Below are positions 1-11,128 of a stretch of 64,000 nt of DNA, piece by piece. Below the pieces are notes generated by a model, which saw only the letters and a program-made list of their open reading frames with translations, was not told the DNA's origin and did no database searches. Both the position numbers and the translations under genes were made by a program. Position 1 is the first letter of the stretch. Every line of letters begins with the position of its first letter. Source of the DNA: Areca catechu (taxonomy: Eukaryota; Streptophyta; Magnoliopsida; Arecales; Arecaceae); contig CM038050.1 in assembly GCA_021397845.1 (NCBI GenBank), positions 143,901,980 to 143,965,979 of the forward strand, read 5' to 3'.

Positions 1-36
1 CAGACAGCCTTTGATGCTCCCTTTCCTAATGTTTCA

Positions 37-953
37 ATGCCTGATATGCCTCTTGGTACACCTATTCACACTCAGGCTACCTCTGACATTCCTATTCTTA
101 TTCCTGTTGCTACTACTCCTGTTGTGGATACTTCAAGTTTGCAATATTTTATTGCACAGCAAATAGGTAACTTGAATGGTTCTATCAATTCTTCAATGGC
201 TACAATGTTTGGCAAATTTCTGTAGTCTGTTAATGAGAGACTTGATCAATTTGGAGGGAAGATTGAAAATCTGCGCAGCAGAATGGACACCCTTGAAGCC
301 TCCAAGACTCCAACTTGTGCAACAGAGACAGATCTACAACCCATTCTTCAACTGATTTCTTCAAGTTCTGAAACTATTAAGAGGTTTGTTACTCAAGTAC
401 TTGAAGCATATCGAGTTGAGATGGATAACTTAAGGATCAGAATGGGCTCAGTAGAAGAAGGAAAGAAGATGGAAGAGGACTACACAAGAGGAATTGGAAT
501 TATAAGAGCTGAGTTTGGGAGACTCAGAGGATCAGCTGAAGCCTTTGCAAATGTCCAAGTCTTTGAAATTCTTTCAATGCAAAAGGAAATTGTAGAATAA
601 GAGTCTCAATGGAAAAATTGGCTACTTCCAAGAATACAAAGAAAATTGAAACTGAATTGAAGACCATTAACAACATTTTGTGGAAGCTAATGACTAAGGT
701 TGAAGATCTTCAAACTACTCCAAGTGCACCTCCTCCAACACCACTGGATCCTACTAGATCTAGGCCTCAATCATCTTCTTTTGCTGGTCAGTTTGTTCAT
801 CCCAGACAACCAGCTCCTCATTTTAAACCACAGGGATCCTATACTATTCCACCATCTCATATCTTAGATGCTGACCCAATTGCCTCTCTACCTCCAGGCA
901 TCCAAATTCCGGGTCAACCTCCAAACCCTAGACTTGACATAGATAGTGACTAG
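37..953 (+). pseudogene. Envelope-like ORF, C-terminal part, of S1
   Basis: Three consecutive open stretches (37-225, 283-600, 609-953) read as one broken protein. The first stop at about 223 (TAG, where CAG would read Gln) is followed in the same frame by an alpha-helical, heptad-rich region, and a stop and frameshift near 600 separate the last part. The end is proline and serine rich (roughly 720-900) and finishes at TAG 951. The position between pol and the 3' LTR, the coiled-coil middle and the low-complexity tail match the envelope-like ORF of Sirevirus elements; the same arrangement occurs in S2 at 51850-53280. No transmembrane segment is visible in this fragment. The function of such ORFs is not established. 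Confidence 0.55.
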
Positions 954-1792
954 ATGTATTTTCTTTCATTTTGTACTTTGTATTGAACATCTTGAAATGA
1001 AATGAAAGTTCACATTTTGTCTCTTCAATTGTTCTATCTCTTTGTACAATGAAAGTTTATGTTCAATTGATCATACGATGACTAAAACAATGACTGATTT
1101 TTTAATTAGAATATCAAGATGAATCTGAGAAAGTGAAATTATCTCAAACAAATTTTAAATACTTTCTCATTCTATTTTAAAGTCTGAGCTTCACTCTAAC
1201 TTAACCTTTTGATTGATTGACAAAAAGGGGGAGAAATTTATGATGATATTGCATGAAAAGGATAAGATATGTTCATGTTTGTATGTTTGCTCTGATACAT
1301 AAAGCTTGAAAGCTCTGATACATAATGCATAATGCTTGAAAAGAACAAAATGTATTCACTAAGGCTCTGATACATTATGCTCCGATACATTACATGAAAA
1401 ACAATATGCCTTGATTCCTTCAAGTTATGATGCATAATATTTCAAGCTTTGATTTACAACATTCAAGCTCTGATACATAATGTCTTAAACTCTGATATAC
1501 ATTATTTTAAATGCTTTAAGCTCTAATACTTAATAAGCTCTGATACTTAAAGTTCCCTTGAAACATTTTGAGCTTTGAACTTGCATTGAAAGTGTGTCAT
1601 AACATGGAGTATCTTATTGAGGGGGAGATTACCTCTCATTGCCCTAATTCTCCTTCCATAGTTTGACACTAATTAAAGTCAATTAATTGTACTTGTTCAT
1701 ACATTCTTGCAAATATAGTTATACAAGTAAATGTAAAGTTTTATCTTACTTTTTCATGCCCAGTGTTTTGTCATCATCAAAAAGGGGGAGAT
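954..1792 (+). other. S1 3' spacer with repeated polypurine tracts
   Basis: This is non-coding DNA between the envelope-like ORF and the LTR. Purine tracts occur at about 1222-1236 (aaaaagggggagaaa), at about 1619-1630 (gagggggagatt) and at 1779-1792 next to the LTR. The last should prime plus-strand synthesis. The spacer aligns with 53500-54146 of S2, including the phrase gaaattatctcaaacaaa, so its organisation is conserved between the two elements. Confidence 0.7.
1285..1560 (+). repeat. Dispersed short repeat, core ctctgatacata
   Basis: About ten copies of a 12-16 base phrase (gctctgatacataatg and variants) are scattered through the S1 spacer, often next to gcttgaaag. The same phrase recurs at 53685-53820 in S2. 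It is non-coding and lies between two polypurine tracts. Its role is unknown. Confidence 0.75.
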
Positions 1793-2119
1793 TGTTGACC
1801 CCATAAGTGATTTTGATGATAACCAAACATTGGAGCATGCACATTTATTTCTAACAACTCTTCAAGTTGTTTACAAGTTTTTGTAGGATGGTTTATTTGT
1901 TCAAACTTCAACTCCTACATCTTTAGTTCTTGAATTAAGTTGTGTAGTAATCTGATTTTGTAAAGAAGAACCCAATGAAATTGCTAAGAAAAAATCTGTA
2001 AAAAGGGTTACTTTTGTGTGTGTGTACCTTAGAATTATTTTGAATTAGTGTGCATGTAAAATGTAAAAGTGTTGGTGAGAGTTTTTCTTTAAGTTCAATT
2101 ATAAAATTCCTGAAGAAGT

Positions 2120-2400
2120 TACTCGAGCCAACCCAGCATGCTGAAGAGCCAACTCCACCTCATAGCACGTAGCAAGGATTCTGGTACACAGCAATCCGAG
2201 CTGACTCGAAGGTAACCGAGTTGACTCAAAGATATATAAGTTTGAGCTGACCCGAGATTTCAAGAGCCGACTCGTTCAGAGTGAAGTTTTGCACCCTGAG
2301 ACAAAGAGCCAATTACACTGAAGATTTGGTGACTCGACTTATTGACTCGAAGGATCTGAGCCGACTCGAAGGAATCTGAGCTGACTCGAATATCGCTTTC
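2120..2400 (+). repeat. GAGCCGACTCG-type palindromic motif cluster in S1 LTR
   Basis: About nine variants of gagc(c/t)gactcg occur, mostly near-palindromic and CpG-bearing (for example ccgagctgactcgaagg and gagccgactcgaagg). A matching cluster is at 47485-47840 in the S2 LTR. CpG-rich palindrome clusters are known in Sirevirus LTRs and may mark the regulatory U3 part. Confidence 0.7.
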
Positions 2401-2804
2401 AGGTATCTAATGGCTAGTTCCAGAATTTCTTTTGAAATGCCAAAAAGTACTCCAACGGTCATAAATCACTTTCCAATGATCTACAACTGCTAGAACTGCC
2501 CTGAAGTGATGGAAGACCTTATATTTGAGAGATTTGAACTTCTCTCAAAAAAAGTTTTGAAGCTACATTGAATATCCTACCTACCAACAAGCAAGAAGGC
2601 ATAAGAGCATTCAAGTCAGCCTTCAAGCCTTCGCCAACTCTAATCTAAAGCTTGAAGCAATTTGGGAAGAAGCCACTGAAGTAATTAAAGCTCATTCAAG
2701 TGCAATCCAAGTGGACTTCTAACAAGCTGCACCGGCAACTATTCGACAAATTGAGTTTGTTATTTATTGTTGCATTTATCTCAATTCATCTTTGAATTGT
2801 TGGG

Positions 2805-3011
2805 TTATTGGTGAGCCCAGTTGAAAAACCAAATAAGTTCTTGGTGAGCCTTTGATAAAAATCAATTGTTGGGTTCTTGGTGATCCTAGTAAAACCAAGT
2901 TAGGTTCTTGGTGATCCTGTTTAAAACCAAAGGGTGTTAGGTTTTCTTTGGTGATCCTGTTAAAACCAAAGTGTAGAGGTTTTGGATTATGATCCTGCAA
3001 AACAATCCAAC
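2805..3011 (+). repeat. Array of six small stem-loops in S1 LTR
   Basis: Six units spaced about 30-40 bases apart each form a 5-7 bp stem around a loop usually containing gatcctg...aaa. Stems seen: TTGGT/ACCAA (2808-2832), TTGGT/ATCAA with one G-U pair (2841-2865), CTTGGT/ACCAAG (2876-2899), TTGGT/ACCAA (2908-2930), CTTTGGT/ACCAAAG (2946-2971) and TTGGATT/AATCCAA (2982-3010). The last stem differs in sequence but still pairs fully. They lie in the R/U5 half of the LTR. Confidence 0.7.
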
Positions 3012-3260
3012 TGTATTAGGGTGTGAATATAGTGAAAATCCTAAGTGTATCTTGGGTAGTGGACATAGGAGCTGGGTTGCTCCGAACCACTATAAATTTG
3101 GTGTGTTTGTGTTGTGCTTCTTCATTCTTATTTAGCTTATGCAATTTACTACTCTATCACATCACCTAACACTTTGTAAAGATTTTTAATTACATATTAT
3201 TTGCTTTAAATTTTTTAAATTCTCAATTCACCTCCCTCTTGGGTAGTCACATGGGCAACA

Positions 3261-3762
3261 AAAATGGACTTGGAGAAAAGCCTGGGATGCCTCCTCTTAC
3301 TGGGCTCTTGGGCTTAAGATGTTCTTAGGCTAGGGTGCCTGGCATATACCTGGAATCATGGGGCGCCCTTGGTCTTGGAATATACAAGACCAAGGGTATC
3401 TTGGTATCTGGAAGGTATCTTTAGGGAATCTTGGTATCTGGGGTGGCAATCAAGGCCCATTAAGGATGATGTGAGGGTCTCTATCTCCTGGATGAAGCCT
3501 GGTAGAACTCCAAAACTGGGTATCCTCTTTTCTTGTACAAAATTGGACCGATACTGGACTAATACAAATATACAGGACTCAATGGGACTCAACTGAACTG
3601 GACTAGGATTGAGACAAACCAACTTGGGCATCTTGTCTCAACTTATTACTGGACTCAATCTTACTTGATTACAAAATCTGAAATATAGGCAAGGGCTCAA
3701 AACCCTAATCAGTAAACCAGATAGGGCCCAGTAATCAATGTTGGATCCTGGTGCCCCCACCA
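3261..3762 (-). repeat. 3' LTR remnant of element a
   Basis: This aligns with about 26508-27015 of the 5' LTR. On the minus strand it starts TGGTGGGGGCACCAGG right after a purine-containing tract (aagagaat). The far part of the LTR lies beyond the S1 insertion, outside the window. Confidence 0.8.
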
Positions 3763-3799
3763 ATTCTCTTGGGGTGGGAGGAACTCGACCCCATCGAGT

Positions 3800-4694
3800 A
3801 TGGGTTAATGTGGCTCTCATATGGCTCAAGAAGGTCTAGATTGAGGCATGGCAGATCCTTATGGGTGATCCACAAGTCCTCAAATTCTGGCCGAACTTGC
3901 CATCTGACCAAATATTGCTAGTAGCCTTTATTTCGGGTACATATGGCTTGATTGTCCAGGATTCACTCAATCCTTTCCTCACTAATAGGCTAGATTGTAA
4001 GTGGACTCTCTGGAGTGGGTTCACTCTCAAGGGAAGGGAGAGGTTCCAAGTGCTCGCTAGGTATCATTGCTGGCTCCCGGTACCCCATAAGGTCTGAAGT
4101 ATTGAAGGTGGAAATAATACCTAATTCAAGTGTCAACTCGAGCACATAGGCATTGGATCCAACTCTCTTTATTATTTTGAATGGTCCAGCTTTGTGAGCA
4201 TGAAATTTCTTTATAGTCATTGTAGAGAACCACTCAAGCCTAAGCCTGATCATCACACAATCCCCTGCAGAAAACTCTTTAGCTCATTTTTGAAATTAGC
4301 CAAGTTTTTATAAAGTTCATTAATTATGTTTATCTTTTGACTAATGTCCTGATGCAAATGCTGTGCAGAGGTTAGTGCAAGTGTAGATAGATGAAGTAGG
4401 TCTATGGACTGATTGGACTCAAAACCAAATTTTAGTTCATGACCTACATCTACTTCATGGGGTTGTTCCTTAGGGACTTATTCCTGGATTTCTTCTATGA
4501 ACAACTCCTATTGACATGCAGATTTGACTAAACCTTGCACTACAACTTGGGTTTAACCCTTTGTCAGGAGGGTGACATGCAGATGAAAATGGTGCATTGA
4601 CTCCTACTAGGTGCCATAGGGTCCTCCAAGAGTAAGATGTAAACATGACATGCTCAATGAATGAATGCAACATGCAAACTTCTACAAAATGCAA
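3800..4694 (-). pseudogene. Integrase tail and degenerate chromodomain of element a
   Basis: On the minus strand, 4694-4470 shows the end of the integrase core: a WRTLWHLVGV segment followed by FSSACHPPDKG, matching the family pattern FSSAxHPQTDGQTE, but the catalytic Glu region is lost. At 4256-3990 lies the integrase C-terminal domain (GPFKIIKRVGSNAYVLEL, then the end of the domain near YREP). Below 3990 a decayed chromodomain can be followed through frameshifts by comparison with element b. Everything upstream in a normal pol (protease, RT, RNase H, integrase zinc finger) is absent. In a live chromovirus this enzyme inserts the cDNA, and the chromodomain steers it to chromatin. Confidence 0.7.
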
Positions 4695-5272
4695 CCTAGT
4701 GGTTAGGAAAACATGAGAAGCTTCTGGAGAGGGCAGAAAATAAGAGGTTGATTCAGGGTTAGTTTGGTAGGATTGAAAGTAAGAAAAGGGTTCAGGATTG
4801 ATCGGACAGAATAGGATACAGGAAGGGATGTCAGGGATTAGTCCTAGACTAATAAGGCTGACCTATGGGGTTGATGTATACCTACTGCGTCTACATTATG
4901 GAAGAATGCGTTATTAATTTCAGGGAAGAGATCTTCAATGGAAACTATAGGAGAGAGTTCTTCCTGAGGGTATTGCTTTAAAGAGATCAGGTCCTTAATA
5001 AATTTCTCGGGTTCTTGAATCTTAGGACTTAGATTCTATAATTAGGTTTTCTCCTAGTGTCTCCTCAGATAGAGTTGTAGTCGTAGGATCATGGTTTCTT
5101 CATCTATAGCTTTAGTTTGGGTGTGGTCAGGGTTATCTAATTCTAGGTTGGCTTCTATCGGGTATGGTCTAGGTCAACTAACTCTAGGTTGGCTTTAGTA
5201 TGGGTAGTGTCAGGGTCAACTAATTCTAGGTCTTCTATAGGTATCTCTTCTTCTTCTTTCTTATACTCATCT
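4695..5272 (-). other. Gag-linker remnant of element a
   Basis: On the minus strand this aligns with 17870-18540 of element b and 31670-32160 of element c. It encodes an acidic linker, Asp/Glu rich and once Thr/Glu/Asn rich, followed by a short conserved block around LPFPEA and RTIRLHF. It is broken by stops. I do not recognise a catalytic domain. The block joins directly to the integrase tail, the same junction as in b and c. Confidence 0.55.
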
Positions 5273-6843
5273 TAATGCGGGATGACTCTAAGATTGCTAA
5301 ATATGCAGGAAAAATAGTAAACTAATTTTTTTATAATTTTTTAATTATAATTTGTAGGCTAGATTCCCAAAATTAAGTAAAGACTAGCAGGATGAATAGC
5401 AATGCAAATAATCATCATAATCGCAGGCATGCTCATGCAAAATAATAAAAGTCAGGATCCAAGAATTGAGAAATTCCTAGCTTAGGATAGCTAACCTTCA
5501 ATCAAAACAATAATTAAGAGTAGGAAAGTTTGTACCAGTCAGAGATTGAAGAACTAGCCATTAAAAAGATCACTCAACACTAAGATTGGAGCCTGGATGA
5601 TGAAGCTTTAGTTCCCTTGAAGTAGAAGGCTGATCTGGTTGGTCCTGAAGGCAAAGGAAGCCTCCTTTGGGGAGGAGAAACACCTCGGGGATCCTACAAG
5701 CATCAAGGTTAGGTATGAAATAGGTAATCAATGAAAAGAAACAAAATATGAAAGAAAGAAAAACAAAGAAAGCAGGGTTAGGGCTAGCGGTTGGGAAGAA
5801 GAAGCAGCTTTGGATCTGGGGCATCTTCAAGGATCTTCTTCTTGGACGTGGCTGATGTTTGGAAGCTTGAATGGCTACTTGGGCATGGAGAATATCGAGG
5901 AACAAGGATCGGCCAGGTAGAGAAACAAACACAAGAAAAACAAAGAACACCAGAACTTTGGAAACAATTCAACAGCAATTTGATTTCACGAAAAGATTAG
6001 TGATAACAAAAGGAGGGGTGGGATATTTATAGAGTTCCCATGCCCTCTCCTAGTTAGGACTTCAGCCCTCTCCTAGTTAGGATAGGTTTATACAATTTAA
6101 GTGGAAGAACAATTACAAAATAAACCTAGAACTAGGATTACAAAGTAGAATGAAATAAAAAATAGCTTTCCTTCTATCATTTGAACTCTTCCACAGGCTT
6201 GGACTTGGTCAACTCATGGAGGATGCCTATCCTAGGCATGTTGGGCTTCAAGGGCCAGCAAGGGGTCATCCAAAGAGGCTTGGGTACATGGGCTTTGGGT
6301 TCCTGGAAGCCTGGGATGCCTGGGCTCCTGGGGCAAGCATATACCTTGCATTAAAATAGAATCTTGGTTCTTAAGTGCTTGGGCTTGGAATTTCAAGGCC
6401 TGGGGTGCTGGAATATCCTGGGAATCATGGAGTTCCTGCATCTAGCATATTCTAAAATATCTAGAGGGAATCTGGCATCTAGAACGGCATTTGGAGGGAA
6501 TCAGGGCATTAGGAGAGTATTTGGAGGGCATCTAGGGCTCTAGGGTGTCAAACAAGATCCCATAAGCTGATGTAAATGCCTCTTGCTCCTTGGTGAGGCC
6601 TAGTGGAACTTTAAAATAAGGTAACCTCCTCTGTTGTACAAAAATTGGACTGATACAGGACTCAAGCATAAGTACAGGACTCAATGATTGACTAGGGTTG
6701 AGACAAATCAACTAGTCTCAACTTATTACAGGACTCAATCTTACTTGCTTACAAAATTGTAACACATGACTAAGGTTCTAAAACCCTAATCAGTAAACTA
6801 TATAGGACCTTGTAATCTGTGTCTGATCTTGGTGCCCCCACCA
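5273..6843 (-). repeat. 3' LTR of element b
   Basis: On the minus strand it starts TGGTGGGGGCACC next to the tract cccgagagaat and ends at 5273 in ...CCCGCATTA (CATCA in the sister copy of element a). A TATA-like TATAAATAT is on the minus strand at 6023-6031, as in its sisters at 22448 and 26165. Open frames inside it, such as 5570-5950, are LTR chance ORFs. Confidence 0.85.
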
Positions 6844-6859
6844 ATTCTCTCGGGGCAGG

Positions 6860-7345
6860 AGGAACTCGACCCGATCGAGTAAGGGTTAATTTGGCTCTCA
6901 TACTGCTCAAGGAGGTCTGGGTTAAGGCACTGCAAATCATCACCAGTGCTCCACAAGTCCTCAAATTTTGGCTGACCTTGCTAATGGACCAAATACCTCT
7001 GATAGCCTCTGCAGATCATCCAGGATTCTCTCAATCTTTTCTCACCAATAGGCTAAATTGTATGTGGACACTCTGGGGTATGTTCTCTCTTAAAGGGAGG
7101 GATAGGCTTAAGATGCTCGCTAGGTATCACTGCTGGCTCCCTTACTTTACAAGGTATGAAATGTTGAGGGTGGAACTAATACCTAACTCAGGTGGTAACT
7201 CAAGCACATAGGCATTGGGTCCAACTCTTTTTATTATTTTGAATGGGCTAGCTTCACGAGCATGAAATCTCTTTATGATTACAAAATCTCCTACAGAAAA
7301 TTCCTTAACTCTTTTTTAGGAATTAGCCAATTTCTTATATGTTTC
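6860..7345 (-). pseudogene. Integrase C-terminus and chromodomain of element b
   Basis: On the minus strand from 7345 the end of the integrase C-terminal domain leads into IERILDD, the usual chromodomain start. After a frameshift come QPKFEDLW and LNPDLLEQYESQI, which fit the aromatic/acidic core (W-x-G-x-P...ED-W) and C-terminal helix of plant chromovirus chromodomains. The segment ends beside the PPT and LTR at 6844. The upstream half of the integrase is split off by element g: the break at 7345 resumes at 17671 after the duplication gtttc. Confidence 0.7.
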
Positions 7346-9114
7346 TGATGTGGATGGTTTGCTGACATGGAGGAACCGGCAGGCACCACGTCAAGAAGAG
7401 ATGCCGCGTCTACTCTCCAGCCTGGATCCCACTACCAAGCTGAGCTGAGCTCCCTCAGAATGATGAACCAAGCTTGGTCCTCCGCCAGGTCGAGCTCACA
7501 AGCTCGAGATGCCTAGGTCAGAGCAGCCTTCCTCCCTCCAGAGCGAGACCCTCGGAGGTTAGTGCCCTGCGGTCGAGGATGAGCTAAGGGCTCACCCACC
7601 GATATGGAGCCTCTCGAGCGCACGCCCTCTGGACCGGGTTGCCTTCTGCCCTCCAGAAGCGAGACCCTCGGAGGTTAGTGCCCTGCGGTCGAGGTCCATT
7701 AAGAGCTCACCCGTCGATGTGGAGCCTCTCCAAACGCGCGCCCTCTGGACCTGGTCCGCCTTTTGCCCTCTAGAGCGAAACCCTCGGAGGTTAATGCCCT
7801 TCGATCGAGGTCAAGCTAAGAGCTCACCTGCTGATTTGGAGCCTCTCCAAGCACACGCCTTCTGGACTGGGTCCGCCTTCCGCCCTCTAGAGAGAGACCC
7901 TCGAAGGTTAGTGCCTTGCAATCGAGGTTGAGCTAAGAGCTCACTCGTCAATGTGGAGCCTCTCCGAGCGTGCGCCCATTGGACTGGGTCCACCTTCCGC
8001 CCTCCGAAGTGAGACCCTCCGAGGTTAGTGCCCTACGGTCGAGGTCGAGCTGAGAGCTCACTCGCCAATGTGGAGCCTCTCCGAGCGCGCGCCCTCCGGA
8101 CCGGGCTCGCACCTCACCCTCCTTCACCTAGGCGCCCCCACAAGCTTGGAGCACTTAGAACGGAGCGAGCCTTGCCATCCCAGCTCGGCCCTAGCCCGGA
8201 CGAGGTCCTCACCAGCCGAGGGCACCAGCGAGCCGCCTGAGGACTGTATCGGAGTGCCTCCCAGACCATGCGGACGACCTGAAATCGCTAGTTGCACCAG
8301 AAAGGAAAGCAGCACGTTGATCGAGATGTACATTCCTCACCAACCACTCAGATCACCCAAAAAGAAAGCCAACCGGGATATTCAAATCCCGCGGGTGGTG
8401 GCCTACCATTTGAGGCACCCCCAAATTTCCGGAACGAGGCAACCAAGAAGAGTGTCGGAGCGCCTGACAGCATACCCTATCATGAATCTGGAAAGGCTCC
8501 TCGAGACACCACCGCATGCGCCTGACAGCCGGCGGGGATCCCCAGTCAAGCACCAAATGGTAACGAAGTTCACAACAAACCCAGAGGTAACACAACAACT
8601 CCATGACACAGGCAAAAACATAAGCCAAACAAAAAAAAAGAAGAGGAAGTGCGACCCCCACCAGTAAAGGGGGGATGGCACCACCACCACCACAAGCATA
8701 AGCATAAGCCCGGCAAGAGGGCGAAGCGCCACTACCACCACTGTTGAAGGGAAATGAGAGGCACAAGGAGAGGCCGAGGAATAGAGCACCCCTCTGTCCC
8801 TGCTATCACTCTCCCCCTGCGACCTTTTTACCTTCATGCACATCTTTTACTCCTAGTATGGAGTCCATCAAGAGGGGTCCGATCAGGAGGATCTATCCTA
8901 GATCGTCACTGACTTGATCGTCGGAGTGCCCCCACCGGAAACCCTGGCCCAGCTCTCTAACTGCTGTCTCGCAGGCTTAGGAGCGGAGGACCACCGGGCG
9001 GCAAGGCGGCCGCACCCAGCATAGAGGTCCGAGAGCCTAGAAGGCGGGCGACAGAGAAGGAGCACACTCCGGCACCGACAACAGCTATGGGCCATGATGA
9101 TCTTGGTGGCAACA
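7346..9114 (+). repeat. 5' LTR of element g
   Basis: It starts TGATGTGG after the target copy gtttc and ends GGCAACA. Inside, from about 7540 to 8100, lie five tandem units of about 116 bp marked by cggaggttagtgccct. The 3' half aligns with 16660-17665. Long frames here, such as 8068-8667, are repeated in the other LTR and carry no domain, so I do not call genes. Confidence 0.85.
7540..8110 (+). repeat. 116-bp tandem repeats in the 5' LTR of element g
   Basis: The phrase gaggttagtgccct recurs at intervals of 116, 116, 117 and 117 bases, giving five units. Each also carries gagctcac and a gtggagcctct phrase. Five units are also present in the 3' LTR (about 16090-16640), so the copy number was set before insertion or kept equal. 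Confidence 0.8.
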
Positions 9115-9990
9115 GATTGGCACACCAGGAAGGGGGGCAGGACGGGCATTACTAAGTCCTTCACCACTCCCAAGGTCAACATACCACAGAAAAACGGTGA
9201 TGGCACAAGCTGGAAAGGTCAACAGATGGGCGATCTTCTCTAGGCCTCTCTAGGACGTCACTCCCTCCATCCCCTTTGACGGGGAATCTACTGACGAAAC
9301 CATCAGGCACACATCGAAAGTGCACCAGGAGAGGCATGAGTACAAGCTAGCAGGGTTTTCTCGCTGGTTCGTCAACATGCGAGGCCCAACTGGCGAGTCT
9401 CTGGACTACAACGCCCACCATCAGCGAAGCCCTTCACTGGTCGCAGCGGGGCGAAGTATCATCACCTCCACCGCGATCACGGCTGTGACGTCGAAAGACG
9501 TCGTGATCGTGGGCAGGAGATCGAAAGGTTATCAAGGAGACCCACCTCCAAAGGTTTACGGGGGGCAGACCTCAAGCGGGGCCCCAAGCGCTCGCCACTC
9601 TCCCGTCGCCTTCAACCACTGACACTTACCCTGCCACGAAACCGGTGGGTGCAATCGCCTAAGGAACTGTGCATGCACCTAAGAAGGCTCAGGGGGTAGG
9701 AGACCCCGAGGGTGATCTCCTCGCCATGAGGAGAGGAGAATGTGAAGGAGAAAGGTGAGCAAAGATGCCACGGTTATCGAGATGGCGATCACGAACCACC
9801 ATAGGAAGGCCCCCGCGAGATGGCCTAATTTCCATCATGAGAGGTCATTACCTCAAAGAGCTCGATGACGTCAGGCTCCCCCGAGGGAGGTGGGCCTGCA
9901 ACATACAAAGGCGCCCTCAGTAATGTAAGTTCCCTACCAACGATCATGATAATGATTTTTCTCCCTTGCATTGGTATCCTCATGTTTTGC
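9115..9990 (+). other. PBS and leader / possible gag relic of element g
   Basis: The first bases after the LTR (gat, then tggcacaccaggaaggggg, 9117-9135) look like a primer-binding site, although I cannot name the tRNA. The open stretch 9320-9622 is Ser/Arg/Gly rich, with a short WFVNMRGP segment. It could be a gag relic, but I see no zinc knuckle and no convincing gag core. Otherwise this stretch holds nothing I can identify. Confidence 0.4.
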
Positions 9991-9999
9991 AGGAAAGGA

Positions 10000-10660
10000 C
10001 CAACAGCATTCCCGAGCCAAGCTCTAGAATGTAGAAGGATCTCCAGCCACGTAGCTCTCCAACTCCAAGCATCCTCAAGCCCAGCTCCAGGATGTAGAAG
10101 GATCTTCGAGCCATGTAGCTCTCCAACTCCAAGCATCCCCGAGCCCAGCTCCAAGACGTAGAAGGATTCCGAGCCACGTAGCTCTCCAACTCCAAGCATC
10201 CTCGAGCCCAGCTCCAAGACGTAGAAGGATCTTCGAGCCATGTAGCTCTCCAACTCCAAGCATCCCCAAGCATAGCTCCAGGACGTAGAAGGATCTCCGA
10301 GCCACGTAGCTCTCCAACTCCAAGCATCCCCGAGCCCAGCTCAGGACGTAGAAGGATCTTCGAGCCATGTAGCTCTCTAACTCCAAGCATCCCCGAGCAC
10401 AGCTCCAGGACGTAGAAGAATCTCCGAGCCATGTAGCTCTCCAACTCCAAGCATCCCCGAGCCTAGCTCCAGAACGTAGAATGATCTTCGAGCCATGTAG
10501 CTCTCCAATTCCGAGCATCCCCGAGCCCAGCTCTAGGACATAGAAGAATCTTTGAGCCATGTAGCTCTCCAACTCCAAGCACCCTCGAGCCCAGCTCCAG
10601 GATGTAGAAGAATCCTCGAGCTAAGTAGCTCTCTATCTCAAACGTCTCCGATCCTAGCTC
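10000..10660 (+). repeat. 64-bp tandem repeat array in element g
   Basis: The phrase aactccaagc recurs at 10061, 10125, 10188, 10252, 10316, 10379, 10443, 10507 (variant) and 10571, at 63-64 base steps, giving about ten units. Each holds gagcccagctccagga and gtagaagg. The unit is not a multiple of three, so frames rotate between copies. Minus-strand open frames here are repeat artefacts. Confidence 0.9.
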
Positions 10661-10819
10661 CGAGATGCCAAGAGATCATGGGACCACGTAGCTCCCATCA
10701 ATGCCTCGAGCCTAGCTCCAAGGTGCCAAAGACCTGAGCTAAGATCTCAGGCAACCCCCTGGGCCCGAGCCTAGCTCCACGTCCAGGAAGGCCTCAAGCC
10801 TAGCTCCAAGAAAATCAAG

Positions 10820-11095
10820 ATCGAAAATCCCTCTTCTCTGATCTCCCCACTCGAAAAGAAGACGAGAGGGGAAGGAAAGAAAGAGAACAAGGAGGGAAGC
10901 CCGGCAGCCCCCTTCTCTGATCTCCCTACTTGAAAAGAAGATGAGAGGGGAAGGAAAGAAAGAGAACAAGATAGGGGTGCAACCAGCATCCTCTCCTCTG
11001 ATCTCCCCACTCTAAAAAAAAAAATACACAAAAAACAAAAAGAAAAAAGAGAAAGAAGAAGAGTGGGGAAGGAAAGAAAGAGAGAACAAGAAGGA
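10820..11095 (+). repeat. Purine-rich tandem repeat of about 80 bp, three units
   Basis: Three imperfect copies contain ctgatctcccca followed by gaaaagaaga and ggggaaggaaagaaagag. They bridge the 64-bp and 93-bp arrays. A similar purine-rich piece follows the second array at about 12690-12760. Confidence 0.75.
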
Positions 11096-11128
11096 AGTAC
11101 AGCATCATCGAAGCTACCACTCTCAGTC

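Larger units (their letters stand above)
1..3260 (+). mobile_element. S1: 3' end of a Sirevirus-like Ty1/copia retrotransposon
   Basis: The piece holds the end of an envelope-like ORF, a spacer with several polypurine tracts, and one LTR. The final tract (aaaaagggggagatt) directly precedes TGTTGACCCC, and the LTR closes with GGGCAACA. Repeated purine tracts, a gttttgatgataac-like LTR start and an extra ORF after pol are known hallmarks of the Sirevirus lineage. The upstream gag-pol lies outside the window. The element is inserted in the LTR of chromovirus element a: the sequence after 3260 resumes the LTR that is found intact near 26510. The 5 bases after it (aaaat) are the candidate target duplication, but the other side is not visible. 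Confidence 0.8.
1793..3260 (+). repeat. LTR of S1 (Sirevirus-like), 1468 bp
   Basis: The LTR begins TGTTGACCCC straight after a polypurine tract and ends CAACA at 3260, giving the TGTTG...CAACA inverted ends usual for this group. It holds a run of gagc(c/t)gactcga motifs (about 2120-2400) and a hairpin array (2805-3011). The pyrimidine-rich end ttcacctccctcttgggt is typical of Sirevirus U5. The first 0.7 kb aligns with the truncated LTR of S2 from 47160. Confidence 0.8.

Noticed and set aside
5570..5950. 126-residue minus-strand frame with hydrophobic stretches
   Set aside because: It lies in the LTR of element b, a similar broken frame sits in the other LTR (22084-22371), and hydrophobicity comes from aaag-rich complement.
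8068..8667. 199-residue plus-strand frame with neighbours in other frames
   Set aside because: It lies inside the 5' LTR of element g. The same region of the 3' LTR opens a different frame (16501-17073), and there is no domain, so these are chance ORFs in GC-rich LTR DNA.
9825..10578. Minus-strand frames with Trp/Ser/Leu-rich repeats
   Set aside because: They are produced by the 64-bp tandem repeat, whose length rotates the frame. There is no conserved domain.
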